A stretch of DNA of 64,000 nucleotides from Nonomuraea aurantiaca (GTDB lineage Bacteria > Actinomycetota > Actinomycetes > Streptosporangiales > Streptosporangiaceae), in contig NZ_JAIWNB010000038.1 in NCBI RefSeq assembly GCF_020215705.1, positions 1 to 64,000 of the forward strand. The letters run 5' to 3'. The position numbers were made by a program, and so were the translations under genes. Each line of letters begins with the position of its first letter. The first letter of the stretch is position 1. Shown one piece after another: positions 1-8,433 of this stretch. Under the pieces are notes generated by a model. It was not told the origin of the DNA, searched no databases, and was given only the letters and a program-made list of their open reading frames with translations.

Positions 1-2
1 GC

Positions 3-80
3 AAGATCAAATTCTTGAAACGGCTCATGTTCGGCCGCGCCAACTACGACCTCCTCAGAAAGATGGCACTGCTGAACTGA
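3..80 (+). pseudogene. ISL3-like transposase, C-terminal end only
   Basis: The first bases encode the last 25 residues of a protein ending FGRANYDLLRKMALLN before a TGA. That ending (FGRA..DLLRKR.LL) is typical of the extreme C-terminus of ISL3-family transposases. The rest lies left of the window, so it is unclear whether the element is intact. It sits 17 nt before a decapitated P450 gene, so the insertion may have caused that truncation. Family assignment rests on a short stretch and is tentative. Confidence 0.5.
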
Positions 81-96
81 GCTGAGATCACCGACC

Positions 97-465
97 GTGA
101 CCGCTCCCCAGCAAATGCACCAGACCCGTTTACCGCTGAAAGTTACAGCCCTGGAGGACGTCACCATCGGAGGGCAACCGGTGCGAGCCGGGGAAGGGCT
201 GATCGCCGGCTTGCCCGCCGGCAACCGTGACGCGACGGCCTTCCCCCAGGCCGACACCTTCGACATCGACCGCGCCAACGCCCGTACGCACGTCGCGTTC
301 GGCTTCGGCATCCACCAGTGCCTGGGACAGGCGCTGGCCCGGGTGGAGTTGCAGGTGGCGTTGCCCACGCTGCCGGACCTGCGGCCGGCGGTACCGATCG
401 AGCAGATCCGCTTCCGGCACGGCCTGACCACCTACGGCGTCCACGAGCTGCCCGTCGCCTGGTAA
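97..465 (+). pseudogene. Cytochrome P450, C-terminal fragment
   Basis: The 122 residues match only the last third of an actinobacterial P450. The heme-binding loop FGFGIHQCLGQALARVE, with its Cys ligand, is intact and is preceded by the meander region (NRDATAFPQADTFDIDR). A full P450 is about 400 residues; the substrate-binding half, the I-helix threonine and the ExxR motif are absent. The sequence joins directly to the transposase tail upstream, so this is read as a 5'-deleted pseudogene. A short protein could start at GTG 97 but could not be a working monooxygenase. Confidence 0.8.
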
Positions 466-480
466 CGCCTGAGCCTTCCA

Positions 481-524
481 AGCAACCATGGTTGACTATC
501 GACGATTAGTCAACTACGGTTGCT
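481..524. promoter_or_regulatory. 44-bp inverted repeat upstream of the HTH/Clp-N pair
   Basis: Two 18-bp arms (481-498 and 507-524) pair at 16 of 18 positions around an 8-bp centre. The inner core is GTTGACTA...TAGTCAAC. The repeat ends 3 bp before the ATG of the small HTH gene, so it probably overlaps that gene's ribosome-binding site and promoter. The simplest reading is an autoregulatory operator for the downstream HTH protein. Confidence 0.7.
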
Positions 525-527
525 TGC

Positions 528-761
528 ATGCCGGTCGAAGACGTACCCGTTCCCAAGGATCCCGCCGACTCGCTGGCGGCCGTCGTGGCGCTGCGGCTCT
601 TGGCCGATCGGCTGGAGGACGCCGCTGTGGAGCAGGCCATGCGCGCGGGCTGGAGCTGGCCGGACGTCGCCGAGGCCCTCGGCATCACCCGCCAGGCGGT
701 TCACAAGAAGCACGCCAAGCGGCTCATCGCCGCCGGAGTCGCGCTGAGGAGACGACAGTGA
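528..761 (+). CDS. Small HTH DNA-binding protein
   Basis: A 77-residue acidic protein with one helix-turn-helix near residues 38-65 (WSWPDVAEALGITRQAVHKKHAKR), of the type seen in small actinobacterial regulators paired with Clp N-domain proteins. There is no ligand-binding or enzymatic domain. The ATG follows a 44-bp palindrome, and the 3' end overlaps the next start by four bases (GTGA), so the two genes are translationally coupled. It probably represses its own two-gene operon. What signal it senses cannot be read from the sequence. Confidence 0.8.
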   Translation: MPVEDVPVPKDPADSLAAVVALRLLADRLEDAAVEQAMRAGWSWPDVAEALGITRQAVHKKHAKRLIAAGVALRRRQ

Positions 762-1237
762 GTGCGATCGATCACTACATCAACGCGATCATGGAGTGGG
801 GCGCGGCGGAGGCGCGGGAGGACGGCTCCGCGGCGACCGAGGCCCACCACCTTCTGCTGGCGATGGCGGCCGACGAAGGCACCGCGGCCCACCGTGTCCT
901 GGCCGCGGCCGGGCTCGGGCGGCAGGCGATCCGGGACGCACTCGACCGGGAGTTCGAGCACAGCCTGAGCGCGGTCGGGGTGAGCGTCGCCTCCTTCGAC
1001 CTCCCCAAGCCCGCCCCCGCCCCCGAGCCGCCGAAGTTCGGCGCTTCGGCGCGGCTCGCGATCGAACGCGGCTACGCCGCCGCCACCGGCAAGAAGGACC
1101 TGCGTCCGGCGCATCTGCTGCTCGGCGTCCTGGACACCGAGATCGGCACCGTCCCCCGCGCGCTCGCCCTGGCCGGCCTGGACCGGGTGGACCTGATGGC
1201 CCGCGCCCGGGAGGCGCTCGCCGGGAACAGCTGGTAG
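758..1237 (+). CDS. Clp N-terminal repeat domain protein (stand-alone)
   Basis: 159 residues holding two Clp_N-type repeats: the first around residues 5-65 (EAHHLLLAMAADEGTAAHRVL) and the second around 90-155 (LRPAHLLLGVLDTEIGTVPRAL). They are separated by a Pro-rich linker. There is no AAA+ ATPase module, so this is not a ClpC/ClpA unfoldase; such stand-alone domains may act as adaptors or stress sensors. The GTG start overlaps the stop of the HTH gene and has GAGGAG upstream. The HTH plus Clp-N arrangement recurs in actinomycetes, but its function is not established. Confidence 0.85.
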   Translation: MSAIDHYINAIMEWGAAEAREDGSAATEAHHLLLAMAADEGTAAHRVLAAAGLGRQAIRDALDREFEHSLSAVGVSVASFDLPKPAPAPEPPKFGASARLAIERGYAAATGKKDLRPAHLLLGVLDTEIGTVPRALALAGLDRVDLMARAREALAGNSW

Positions 1238-1465
1238 AGCGCCGCTACGCCTGACCAGGCTGAACAGCCTGACCGGTTCCGGCCAGGCGTTCCTCGACGC
1301 CGCCTGATTCCCCTCCCCCTTTCCCCATGGCCCGGCCCGGCCGCAGCCGCCCGTACAGCGACGCGGGCCGCTCGGCTCGGGCCGCGATCTGGCATGCCCT
1401 CGCAACGCCTCCCGCCGGCACGCGCGGCAGGCCGAGGCGCTCACTCCACGAAGAAAGGTCATCTC

Positions 1466-2368
1466 ATGACGACGAGCGACAAGGTCGTGCTCGACGTCGG
1501 CGGGCTGCGCATGCGCTATGGCTCGGTCGACGTCCTGCACGACGTCACCTTCCACGCCCGCCACGGCGAGGTGCTGGCCCTGCTGGGCCCGAACGGCGCC
1601 GGCAAGACCACCACGATCGAGATCCTGGAGGGCTTCCGTACCCGCTCACAGGGCCAGGTCAAGGTGCTCGGCACCGACCCCGCGCACGGCGACGAGCGGT
1701 GGCGGGCCCGGCTCGGGGTAGTGCTGCAGTCCTGGCGCGACCACGGAAAATGGCGCGTACGCGAGTTCCTGGCACACCTCGGCACCTACTACGCCCCGTA
1801 CACCACTCCGCGGATAAAGCGGCCCTGGCATCCCGACGAGCTGATCGAGGCGGTCGGCCTGACCGAGCAGGCCGGCAAGAAGCTCAGGACGCTGTCCGGC
1901 GGCCAGCGACGCAGGCTGGACGTGGCGATCGGCCTGGTGGGCCGTCCCGAGCTGCTGTTCCTCGACGAGCCGACCGCCTCGTTCGACCCGCAGGCCAGAC
2001 ACGAGTTCCACGATCTCGTACGACGCGTCGTCGGCACCGGCGAGACCACCGTCCTGCTCACCACCCACGATCTGGACGAGGCCGAGAAGCTGGCCGACCG
2101 CATCCTCGTCCTCAATGGCGGGCGGATCATCGCCGACGGCACGGCCGGCGAACTCGCGCAGCGGATCGTCGGCGAGGACGAGGTGCGCTGGCTGCGCGGC
2201 GGGCAGCGCTTCACGGAGCGGACCACCGACTCGACTGGGCTTGCCCGCGACCTGTTCGCCCGCTACGGCGACGACCTCCACGAGCTCGAAGTCCACCGCG
2301 CCTCGCTGGAGCAGACCTATCTCTCCCTGGTCCGCCAGGCCGAATCAGCCCAGGAGGCCACCCGATGA
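1466..2368 (+). CDS. ABC transporter ATP-binding protein (ABC-2 exporter)
   Basis: A 300-residue cytoplasmic ATPase. Walker A is GPNGAGKT at residues 41-48, the signature is LSGGQRRRLDVA, Walker B is LLFLDEPTA, and the switch His is in LLTTHDLDEAEKLADR. The C-terminal extension is typical of DrrA/CcmA-like exporter subunits. The ATG at 1466 follows GAAAGG. The stop overlaps the start of the permease gene (ATGA), so the two form an exporter. The substrate is unknown; drug or lipid export is usual for the family. Confidence 0.92.
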   Translation: MTTSDKVVLDVGGLRMRYGSVDVLHDVTFHARHGEVLALLGPNGAGKTTTIEILEGFRTRSQGQVKVLGTDPAHGDERWRARLGVVLQSWRDHGKWRVREFLAHLGTYYAPYTTPRIKRPWHPDELIEAVGLTEQAGKKLRTLSGGQRRRLDVAIGLVGRPELLFLDEPTASFDPQARHEFHDLVRRVVGTGETTVLLTTHDLDEAEKLADRILVLNGGRIIADGTAGELAQRIVGEDEVRWLRGGQRFTERTTDSTGLARDLFARYGDDLHELEVHRASLEQTYLSLVRQAESAQEATR

Positions 2369-3207
2369 ACCCCGCCACGACCGTGCTGCGCACCGGCTGG
2401 ACCCGCGGCCGCATCGAGCTGCGGCAGTCGTTCACCAACGGCGCCGACCTGTTCTCCCACTTCCTCTGGCCCGGACTGATGGCGGCCACCATGTTCTTCA
2501 TCCGGGACCTGCCCTTCGGATCCAGCGGGCTCCTGCTGGGCATGCTGGCGCTGCCGAGCATCCTGGGAATGAACGCCGCGACCGGCATGATCAGCATGAG
2601 CCAGCAGCTCACCGCCGACCGCGAGGACGGCACCCTGCTGCGCGCCAAGGCGACGCCGCACGGGATGCCCGCCTATCTCATCGGCAAGGTGATCTCGGTC
2701 TCCGGCGGTCTCTTAGCCGATCTGGTCATCTTCCTGGTGCCCGCCATGCTCATCGTCGAGGGCCTGCGGATCGGCCCCGGCTCCTGGCCCACCCTGGCCT
2801 GGACGCTGGCGCTCGGCCTGGTCGCGACCCTGCCGCTCGGGGCGGTCCTGGGCTCGGCGTTCACCAGCGCACGCGCCCAAGGGCTCATCCAGCTGCCGTT
2901 CCTCGCCGTGATCGGCATCTCCGGCATCTTCTACCCGATCACCGCGCTGCCCGAATGGCTGCAATGGATCGCCCAGGCCTTCCCGATCTACTGGATGGGT
3001 CTGGGCATGCGATCAGCCCTGCTGCCGGACCCGGCGGCGGCGATCGAGATCGGCCAATCCTGGCGGCACCTGGAGACCGTCGGCGTCCTCGCGGCCTGGG
3101 CGGTGCTCGGTCTGCTCCTGGCGCCGGTGGTGCTGCGCCGGATGGCGCGCGGCGAGTCCGGCTCAACCGTGACGGCGCGCCGCGAGCGCGCCCTGCAGCG
3201 GGTCTGA
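2365..3207 (+). CDS. ABC-2 type exporter permease
   Basis: 280 residues with about six membrane segments and the ABC-2 membrane fold. The late PFLAVIGISGIFYPITALPEWLQWIAQAFPIYW region is characteristic of DrrB-like permeases. It starts within the stop of the ATPase gene and must pair with it as a two-component exporter in the cytoplasmic membrane. No regulator is linked to the pair, and the next 350 bp contain no recognisable gene. Confidence 0.9.
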   Translation: MNPATTVLRTGWTRGRIELRQSFTNGADLFSHFLWPGLMAATMFFIRDLPFGSSGLLLGMLALPSILGMNAATGMISMSQQLTADREDGTLLRAKATPHGMPAYLIGKVISVSGGLLADLVIFLVPAMLIVEGLRIGPGSWPTLAWTLALGLVATLPLGAVLGSAFTSARAQGLIQLPFLAVIGISGIFYPITALPEWLQWIAQAFPIYWMGLGMRSALLPDPAAAIEIGQSWRHLETVGVLAAWAVLGLLLAPVVLRRMARGESGSTVTARRERALQRV

Positions 3208-3556
3208 TGACACCATGATCGTCACCCCGCCAACGGCGTCGTGCCGAGGCGATAGAACCTCATGTGACCGGGTATGCGAAGCCTATGGGGAAGTACCTCG
3301 AGACCGAGTCATTAGGCGACCGCGGATAGCTGGTGCCGCATCCGCGAGGAAACCGAGATCCGGTTCCCTGCCACCACGGCCGCAACTCGACGGACTACTC
3401 ACCTCGCACTCGCGACGCGACCTCGACCGGACCGCAAGGCCGACCGTCGACACCGTGCTCTTCGGGGCGATCCACTCAGCCCACCCCTGGCATCGACGAT
3501 GAACCACTCCGGGCGGTCATACCGACGGCCCGCGATGATGAGCAGGAGGTGGGCCC
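3208..3556. other. Intergenic stretch without a recognisable gene
   Basis: About 350 bp between the exporter and the SDR gene. Short open frames exist on both strands, but none has a convincing start site or recognisable protein family. I see no clear terminator. The promoter for the SDR gene must lie towards its right end. Confidence 0.5.
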
Positions 3557-4312
3557 GTGACCGGGGTGACCAGCAGGGTGGCATTGGTGACAGGCTCCAG
3601 CAGCGGAATCGGTGCGGCCACCGCGCGCCTGCTGGCCGCGCGAGGGATGCGCGTGGTGGTCAACTACCTCCGCAGCGGCGCGGCGGCCGAGGAGGTCGTG
3701 TCCGGCATCGAGGCCGCCGGCGGCCAGGCCATGGCCGTGCAGGCCGACGTACGCGAGGTGGCGGCGGTCGCGAGCATGACCGAGCGGGTCCAGGCGGCAT
3801 GGGGCGGCATCGACGTGCTCGTGCACAACGCGCTCACCCCGTACGCGATCAAGCCCTTCCAGGACATGACGTGGGAAGAACTGGGCGGCAAGCTCGACGA
3901 CGAGATGCGTGCGGCGTACGTGGTCACCAAAGCCGTCCTGCCCGCCATGACCGAACAGGGGTGGGGACGCATCATCTATCTCGGTACCGGCCTCAGCCGC
4001 CGGCCTCGGCAGGGCATGATCGCGCTGGGCACGGCCAAGGCCGCACTGGTGCAGTTCGCCCGCTACCTCGCCCAGGAACTGGGCCCGCGCGGCATCACGG
4101 TCAACGTCGTCGAGCCCGGCCCGGTGGAGGACACCCGCATAGCGGCGGACGCCCTCGACGAGGAGCACAAGCGGCAGCAGGTGGCCGCCACTCCCCTGGG
4201 CCGCCTGGCACACACCGGCGACGTCGCCCAGGCGGTCGCCTTCTACGCCAGCGAGGACAACGGCTTCATGACCGGCACCACGGCCGCGGTCGACGGCGGG
4301 ATGTCCATGTAA
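3557..4312 (+). CDS. Short-chain dehydrogenase/reductase family protein lacking the catalytic Tyr
   Basis: A 251-residue Rossmann protein with the SDR cofactor motif TGSSSGIG at residues 12-19 and the late NVVEPGPVEDT segment. It resembles FabG-like 3-oxoacyl reductases. The active site is abnormal: where YxxxK is expected it reads LGTAK, so Leu157 replaces the Tyr while Lys161 is kept. Thr144 sits about where the catalytic Ser should be. Nucleotide binding looks intact, but standard ketoreduction is doubtful. The GTG start at 3557 follows AGGAGGTGGGC. The gene appears monocistronic. Confidence 0.85.
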   Translation: MTGVTSRVALVTGSSSGIGAATARLLAARGMRVVVNYLRSGAAAEEVVSGIEAAGGQAMAVQADVREVAAVASMTERVQAAWGGIDVLVHNALTPYAIKPFQDMTWEELGGKLDDEMRAAYVVTKAVLPAMTEQGWGRIIYLGTGLSRRPRQGMIALGTAKAALVQFARYLAQELGPRGITVNVVEPGPVEDTRIAADALDEEHKRQQVAATPLGRLAHTGDVAQAVAFYASEDNGFMTGTTAAVDGGMSM

Positions 4313-4416
4313 GTGATGGTCCTATCGCATCCGCATCCGGCACCCCGTCAGCTCAGCGCCATGGATCCACGGCACGCGCGGACGCGTGGCGGTGACACGA
4401 TCAAGGGAAGACGTCC

Positions 4417-5295
4417 ATGGACACGATCGATCTCACCTACGTCGGGCGGGGCCTGCACGAGGAGCTGACCGCCTACATCGCCGACCAGGAGGACTACTAC
4501 GCCGACGAGGGCGTCCACGTCGCGCTGCGCGACGGCTGCACCTGGGACGACGAGCGGCTGCGCCATGGCGCCACCATCGGACTCGGCCGGGCGCTGCTGA
4601 CCCGGCTGGCCGGTGGCATCCCCTGGGTCGCACTGAATGTCAACACCCACCGCCCGCTGTTCTGGTTCCTCGCCCGCCCCGGCCTGACCTCCCTGGCCGA
4701 CCTGTCCGGCCGGCGGCTGGCGGTACACGCGCCCCGCACCGCGCCCGGCTGCTTCGCCCGGATCGTCCTGCGCCAGGCCGGCCTCGACCCGGACCGCGAC
4801 GTCGACACCATAGTCCGCCCGCCCGGCGACTACGGCATGGACCTGCGCCGGCTGAACGACGGCAGGATCGACGCCGCCCTGGTCGGCAGCACCATGGCGC
4901 CGGAGGCGATAGCCGCCGAGTACGGCTGGCAGGTGCTGGCCTGGGTCGGCGACCACTTCGAGATCCCCACCGTAGGCGTGGCCGTCGACCCCACCTATGT
5001 CCGGCCGGACGACCCCGCGGTCAAGGCCGTCGTACGGGCCCATCGGCGCGCCCTGGAGGTGATCCGCGACGATCCCGACACCACGGTGCGGCACATGGGG
5101 ACGTTCCTCGGCCGACACACCGCGGAAGAGGTCCGGGCCCACTACGAGACGTTCATCGCACCGTATTTCAACACCGACGGCCAGGCCGACCTCGATGTCG
5201 GCGCCACCGCGATCGCCTCGGTCGCCGCCGAACTCGGCGTCCCCGCCACCGTCACCGCGGCCGAGTTCTACCGCATCGCGACCACCACACCCTAG
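4417..5295 (+). CDS. NMT1/THI5-like periplasmic-binding-protein fold, no signal peptide
   Basis: 292 residues with the type-2 binding-protein fold of NMT1/THI5, SsuA and TauA proteins. Features include DLSGRRLAVHAP near residue 100, the hinge segment DGRIDAALVGS, and a late AVKAVVRAHRRALEVI helix. No signal peptide or lipobox precedes the domain, and no ABC permease or ATPase gene is adjacent, so a conventional extracytoplasmic transport role is unlikely. It may be a cytosolic ligand-binding protein or an enzyme related to THI5 or 4,5-dihydroxyphthalate decarboxylase-like proteins. Function is not assigned. Confidence 0.75.
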   Translation: MDTIDLTYVGRGLHEELTAYIADQEDYYADEGVHVALRDGCTWDDERLRHGATIGLGRALLTRLAGGIPWVALNVNTHRPLFWFLARPGLTSLADLSGRRLAVHAPRTAPGCFARIVLRQAGLDPDRDVDTIVRPPGDYGMDLRRLNDGRIDAALVGSTMAPEAIAAEYGWQVLAWVGDHFEIPTVGVAVDPTYVRPDDPAVKAVVRAHRRALEVIRDDPDTTVRHMGTFLGRHTAEEVRAHYETFIAPYFNTDGQADLDVGATAIASVAAELGVPATVTAAEFYRIATTTP

Positions 5296-5382
5296 GAGCC
5301 CGGCGCTGCCGAAGCGCACGCCCTACCGGGAACACGCCATGAACGCGATCCGCCGAGCCGGCTGATCCGGACACGTGGGTCG

Positions 5383-6342
5383 TCAGCCAGTCGCTCGTGC
5401 GTAGCGGCCGGCGAGCCGGCGCAGGTGCGTGAGGAGTTCCGGCGGTCCGGTGACGTCGAAGTCCTCACCGAGCAGGCCCAGGTAGACGCCGAGGGTCTCG
5501 ACCGTGTCCGCGCCGGTGTGCAGGACGCAGGTGCGCTCGTCGACGCGTTCGACCGTTCCCACCGCCGGGCTGATCCGATCGGCGACGACATCGGCCGGCG
5601 CGTGTACGGTGACCCGCGCCCGGTAGCGCCAGGCGGCGGCGGACACCCGGCGTGACACGTATGCAGCCACGTCGTCGTCGGGCAGGTCGCGTGGTGTGAA
5701 GCGGGGGCCGGTCGGGGTGCGAGGCCGGATCCGGTCGACGCGGAAGGTGCGCCAGTCGTCCCGTTCGACGTCCCAGGCCAGCAGATACCAGCGGCGGCCC
5801 CAGTTGACCAGCCGGTACGGCTCGGCGGTGCGCACGGTGGCCGCACCGGCATGGTCATGGTAGTCGAAGCGGAGCCGTTCCCGGTCACGGCAGACCGCGG
5901 TCAGGGTGGTCAGGATCGACGGGTCGACGCGGGGGCCGGCGTCGTCGCGGGGCACCGGCACCGTGTAGGTCTGCAGGGTGTTGACCCGGCGCCGCAGCCG
6001 TGACGGCAGCACCTGCTCCAGCTTCGCCAGTGCCCGCAAGGACGCCTCCTCGATCCCCGCGATGGCGCCGCTGGTGGCGGTCCGGAGGCCGACCGTGACG
6101 GCGACCGCTTCCTCATCGTCGAGCAGCAACGGCGGCAGCGCGGCGCCGGCACCCAGACGGTAGCCGCCGGTGGCGCCGCGCGTGGCCAGTACCGGATAGC
6201 CGAGGCCGCGCAGGCGCTCCACGTCGGTGCGCACGGTCCGCCCGCTCACCCCGAGGCGCTCGGCGAGTTCGGTGCCGGTCCAGTCGCGTGGGGTTTGCAG
6301 GAGGGAGAGCAGCCGCAGGAGGCGGGCGGAGGTGTCCAACAT
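5383..6342 (-). CDS. WYL-domain transcriptional regulator (YafY/DeoR-type HTH)
   Basis: 319 residues. An N-terminal HTH_11 winged helix (LAERLGVSGRTVRTDVERLR, residues 26-45) is followed by a WYL domain around residues 140-220 (RLVNWGRRWYLLAWDVERDDWRTFRVDRI) and a C-terminal extension. It is divergent from the epoxide hydrolase gene across 62 bp that contain a perfect ATTAGGA/TCCTAAT inverted repeat, so it probably controls that hydrolase and itself. The ligand is unknown. Confidence 0.9.
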   Translation of the reverse strand: MLDTSARLLRLLSLLQTPRDWTGTELAERLGVSGRTVRTDVERLRGLGYPVLATRGATGGYRLGAGAALPPLLLDDEEAVAVTVGLRTATSGAIAGIEEASLRALAKLEQVLPSRLRRRVNTLQTYTVPVPRDDAGPRVDPSILTTLTAVCRDRERLRFDYHDHAGAATVRTAEPYRLVNWGRRWYLLAWDVERDDWRTFRVDRIRPRTPTGPRFTPRDLPDDDVAAYVSRRVSAAAWRYRARVTVHAPADVVADRISPAVGTVERVDERTCVLHTGADTVETLGVYLGLLGEDFDVTGPPELLTHLRRLAGRYARATG

Positions 6343-6361
6343 TCCTCCAGGATTCCCGCTA

Positions 6362-6384
6362 ATTAGGATCGGAGTCTTCCTAAT
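6362..6384. promoter_or_regulatory. Inverted repeat in the WYL/epoxide hydrolase divergent promoter
   Basis: ATTAGGA (6362-6368) and TCCTAAT (6378-6384) form a perfect 7-bp inverted repeat separated by 9 bp. It lies between the two divergent starts, 20 bp before the hydrolase ATG and 19 bp before the regulator start. It is the best candidate operator for the WYL regulator. Confidence 0.6.
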
Positions 6385-6404
6385 GGTCCGGCAGGGTCGA
6401 TGAC

Positions 6405-7520
6405 ATGACCGAGATCCGCGAATTCCGCATCGACATCCCGCAGGCCGACCTGGACGACTTGACCGAGCGTCTGGCCCGGGTCCGCTGGGCCGACGAGCTG
6501 CCCGACGCCGGCAACGACTACGGCGTCTCGCTGCAGTACCTGAGGAGCCTTGTCCAGCGATGGCGCGACGGCTACGACTGGCGCGCGTGGGAGGCGAAGC
6601 TCAACGCGTACCCGCAGTTCACCACGGCCATCGACGGGCAGAACGTGCACTTCCTGCACGTCCGCTCACCCGAGCCGGACGCCACGCCGCTACTGCTCAC
6701 GCACGGCTGGCCGACCACCATCGTGGAGTACCTGGATGTCCTCGGCCCGCTCAGCGACCCCCGGGCCCACGGCGGCGACCCCGCCGACGCCTTCCACCTG
6801 GTGATCCCCTCGGTGCCCGGTTTCGGCTTCTCCGGCCCCACCGCCGAGCGTGGGTGGAACCGGTACCGGATCGCGAAGGCGTGGGCCACGCTGATGGGCC
6901 GCCTCGGCTACGAGCGCTACGGCGCGCACGGCAACGACGGCGGCTCGCTCATCTCCCCCGAAGTGGGCCGCCACGATCCCGAGCACGTCATCGGCGTGCA
7001 CGTCACCCAGATCTTCTCCTTCCCCTCCGGGGACCCGGCCGAGCTGGCCGATCTGTCCGAGGAGGACCAGAAGAAGGTCCAGTTCCTGCAGTGGTGGCTG
7101 GAGAACGGCGGCGCCTACGACAAGCTCCAGTCGACCGCCCCACAGACCCTGGCACACGCGCTGGCCGACTCGCCGGTGGGGCAACTGGGCTGGAACGCGC
7201 AGCTGCTCGGCCCGAACCTCGACCCGGACTACGTGCTGACCAACACGATGATCTACTGGCTCACCAACACCGCCGCGTCCTCCGCGCGCCTCTACTACGA
7301 GGACTTCCACGCCACCGACAAGCCGGCCGAACCCACTACCGTGCCGCTCGGGCTGGCGAACTTCGCCTGGGACTTCCAGTCGATCCGCCCGTTCGCCGAA
7401 CGCGACCACAAGAACATCGTGTCCTGGAACGTGTATGACACGGGCAGCCACTTCGCCGCGCACGACGCGCCCGACCTGCTGGTCGACGACATCCGCGGCT
7501 TCTTCCGCACGCTCGGCTGA
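6405..7520 (+). CDS. Epoxide hydrolase (EHN domain, alpha/beta hydrolase)
   Basis: 371 residues matching microsomal-type bacterial epoxide hydrolases. The N-terminal EHN domain (residues 1-110) is followed by the alpha/beta fold with oxyanion motif HGWP at 100-103. The nucleophile is Asp178 in HGNDGGS, and the catalytic His is probably in GSHFAAHD near the C-terminus. The expected reaction is hydrolysis of an epoxide to a vicinal diol through an ester intermediate. It is controlled most likely by the divergent WYL regulator. Confidence 0.9.
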   Translation: MTEIREFRIDIPQADLDDLTERLARVRWADELPDAGNDYGVSLQYLRSLVQRWRDGYDWRAWEAKLNAYPQFTTAIDGQNVHFLHVRSPEPDATPLLLTHGWPTTIVEYLDVLGPLSDPRAHGGDPADAFHLVIPSVPGFGFSGPTAERGWNRYRIAKAWATLMGRLGYERYGAHGNDGGSLISPEVGRHDPEHVIGVHVTQIFSFPSGDPAELADLSEEDQKKVQFLQWWLENGGAYDKLQSTAPQTLAHALADSPVGQLGWNAQLLGPNLDPDYVLTNTMIYWLTNTAASSARLYYEDFHATDKPAEPTTVPLGLANFAWDFQSIRPFAERDHKNIVSWNVYDTGSHFAAHDAPDLLVDDIRGFFRTLG

Positions 7521-7551
7521 CCACGACCGGCTCGGACATGTTCGCGGCAGG

Positions 7552-8430
7552 TCACCCGCCCGTGTGCGCGAGGATGGCGGCGGCCAGCTCCTCGTGCACC
7601 TCGGGCGGCAGGGTGTGCCCCATGCCCGCCACGATCATCAGCCGCGCTCCTGGGATCTGCTCGGCGATGATCGCGCTGTGACCCGGCTTGGCCGGCTCGT
7701 GGCTGCCCTCGATGACCAGTGTGGGTGCCTTCACCTGATGCAGGACACCCACCGGCTCGAAGTCGGGCTTGGCCATGGCGGCCAGCCGGTGGTTGGCCAC
7801 CGCCGACAGGTCGCGGGCCCGGTCGTAGATCCGTTCCTGCAGGCGCCGCGCCGCGTCCTCGTCGAACGGCAATCCGGTGCCGTGCAGCAGGCGCTGCTCG
7901 GCGATCATGCCGTCGATCCGCGCGCGCCGGTCCGCCGGTGGCGGGGCGGCCATCAGCGTACGGTAGAAGGCCACGAACTCCGGTGCCGGCTCCGGCAGGC
8001 TCCCCTCGGGCTGCGGCTGTCCCATCAGGGCCCGCATGATCACCTGGCCCTCGCCGCCGCCGAGCGGGGAGGAGCCGATGACGGTCAGCGAGCACACCCG
8101 CTCCGGCCGCTCCACGGCGACGAACTGGCCGAGCAGGCCGCCCGCCGAGTGGCAGACCAGGTGCGCGCTCTCCAGGCCGTGGTCATCCATAACGCGGTAG
8201 ACGTCGTTCTTGATGTCATCCCATGTGTACGGCTCCGCCGCGAAATCGACGGTGCCCGACATGCCGGTGTCGCGGTGGTCGTACCGGATCACCCGGCGGC
8301 CTCCGGCGGTCAGCCGGCCGACGAACTCGTCCGGCCACAGGACGCCCTGCGACATCGAACCCATGATCAACAGGATCGGCGCGTCTGTCTCGGCGCCGAA
8401 CTCTTCGCTCCAGAGGTTCACGTTTTGCAT
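7552..8430 (-). CDS. Alpha/beta hydrolase, RdmC-like
   Basis: 292 residues with the alpha/beta hydrolase core. The nucleophile elbow is CHSAGG (Ser95), an Asp lies in the PTLVIEGSHEP strand, and the His is in GMGHTLPPE near residue 275. The length and the N-terminal LIMGSMSQGVLWPDEF segment fit the RdmC/aclacinomycin methylesterase-like group. It begins 3 bp after the LAL regulator gene and is probably co-transcribed with it. The substrate is unknown. Confidence 0.85.
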   Translation of the reverse strand: MQNVNLWSEEFGAETDAPILLIMGSMSQGVLWPDEFVGRLTAGGRRVIRYDHRDTGMSGTVDFAAEPYTWDDIKNDVYRVMDDHGLESAHLVCHSAGGLLGQFVAVERPERVCSLTVIGSSPLGGGEGQVIMRALMGQPQPEGSLPEPAPEFVAFYRTLMAAPPPADRRARIDGMIAEQRLLHGTGLPFDEDAARRLQERIYDRARDLSAVANHRLAAMAKPDFEPVGVLHQVKAPTLVIEGSHEPAKPGHSAIIAEQIPGARLMIVAGMGHTLPPEVHEELAAAILAHTGG

Positions 8431-8433
8431 GCC

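Noticed and set aside
3215-3502. A 95-residue plus-strand frame in the 3.2-3.5 kb gap
   Set aside because: It has no ribosome-binding site, no family resemblance, and competing frames of equal length on both strands.
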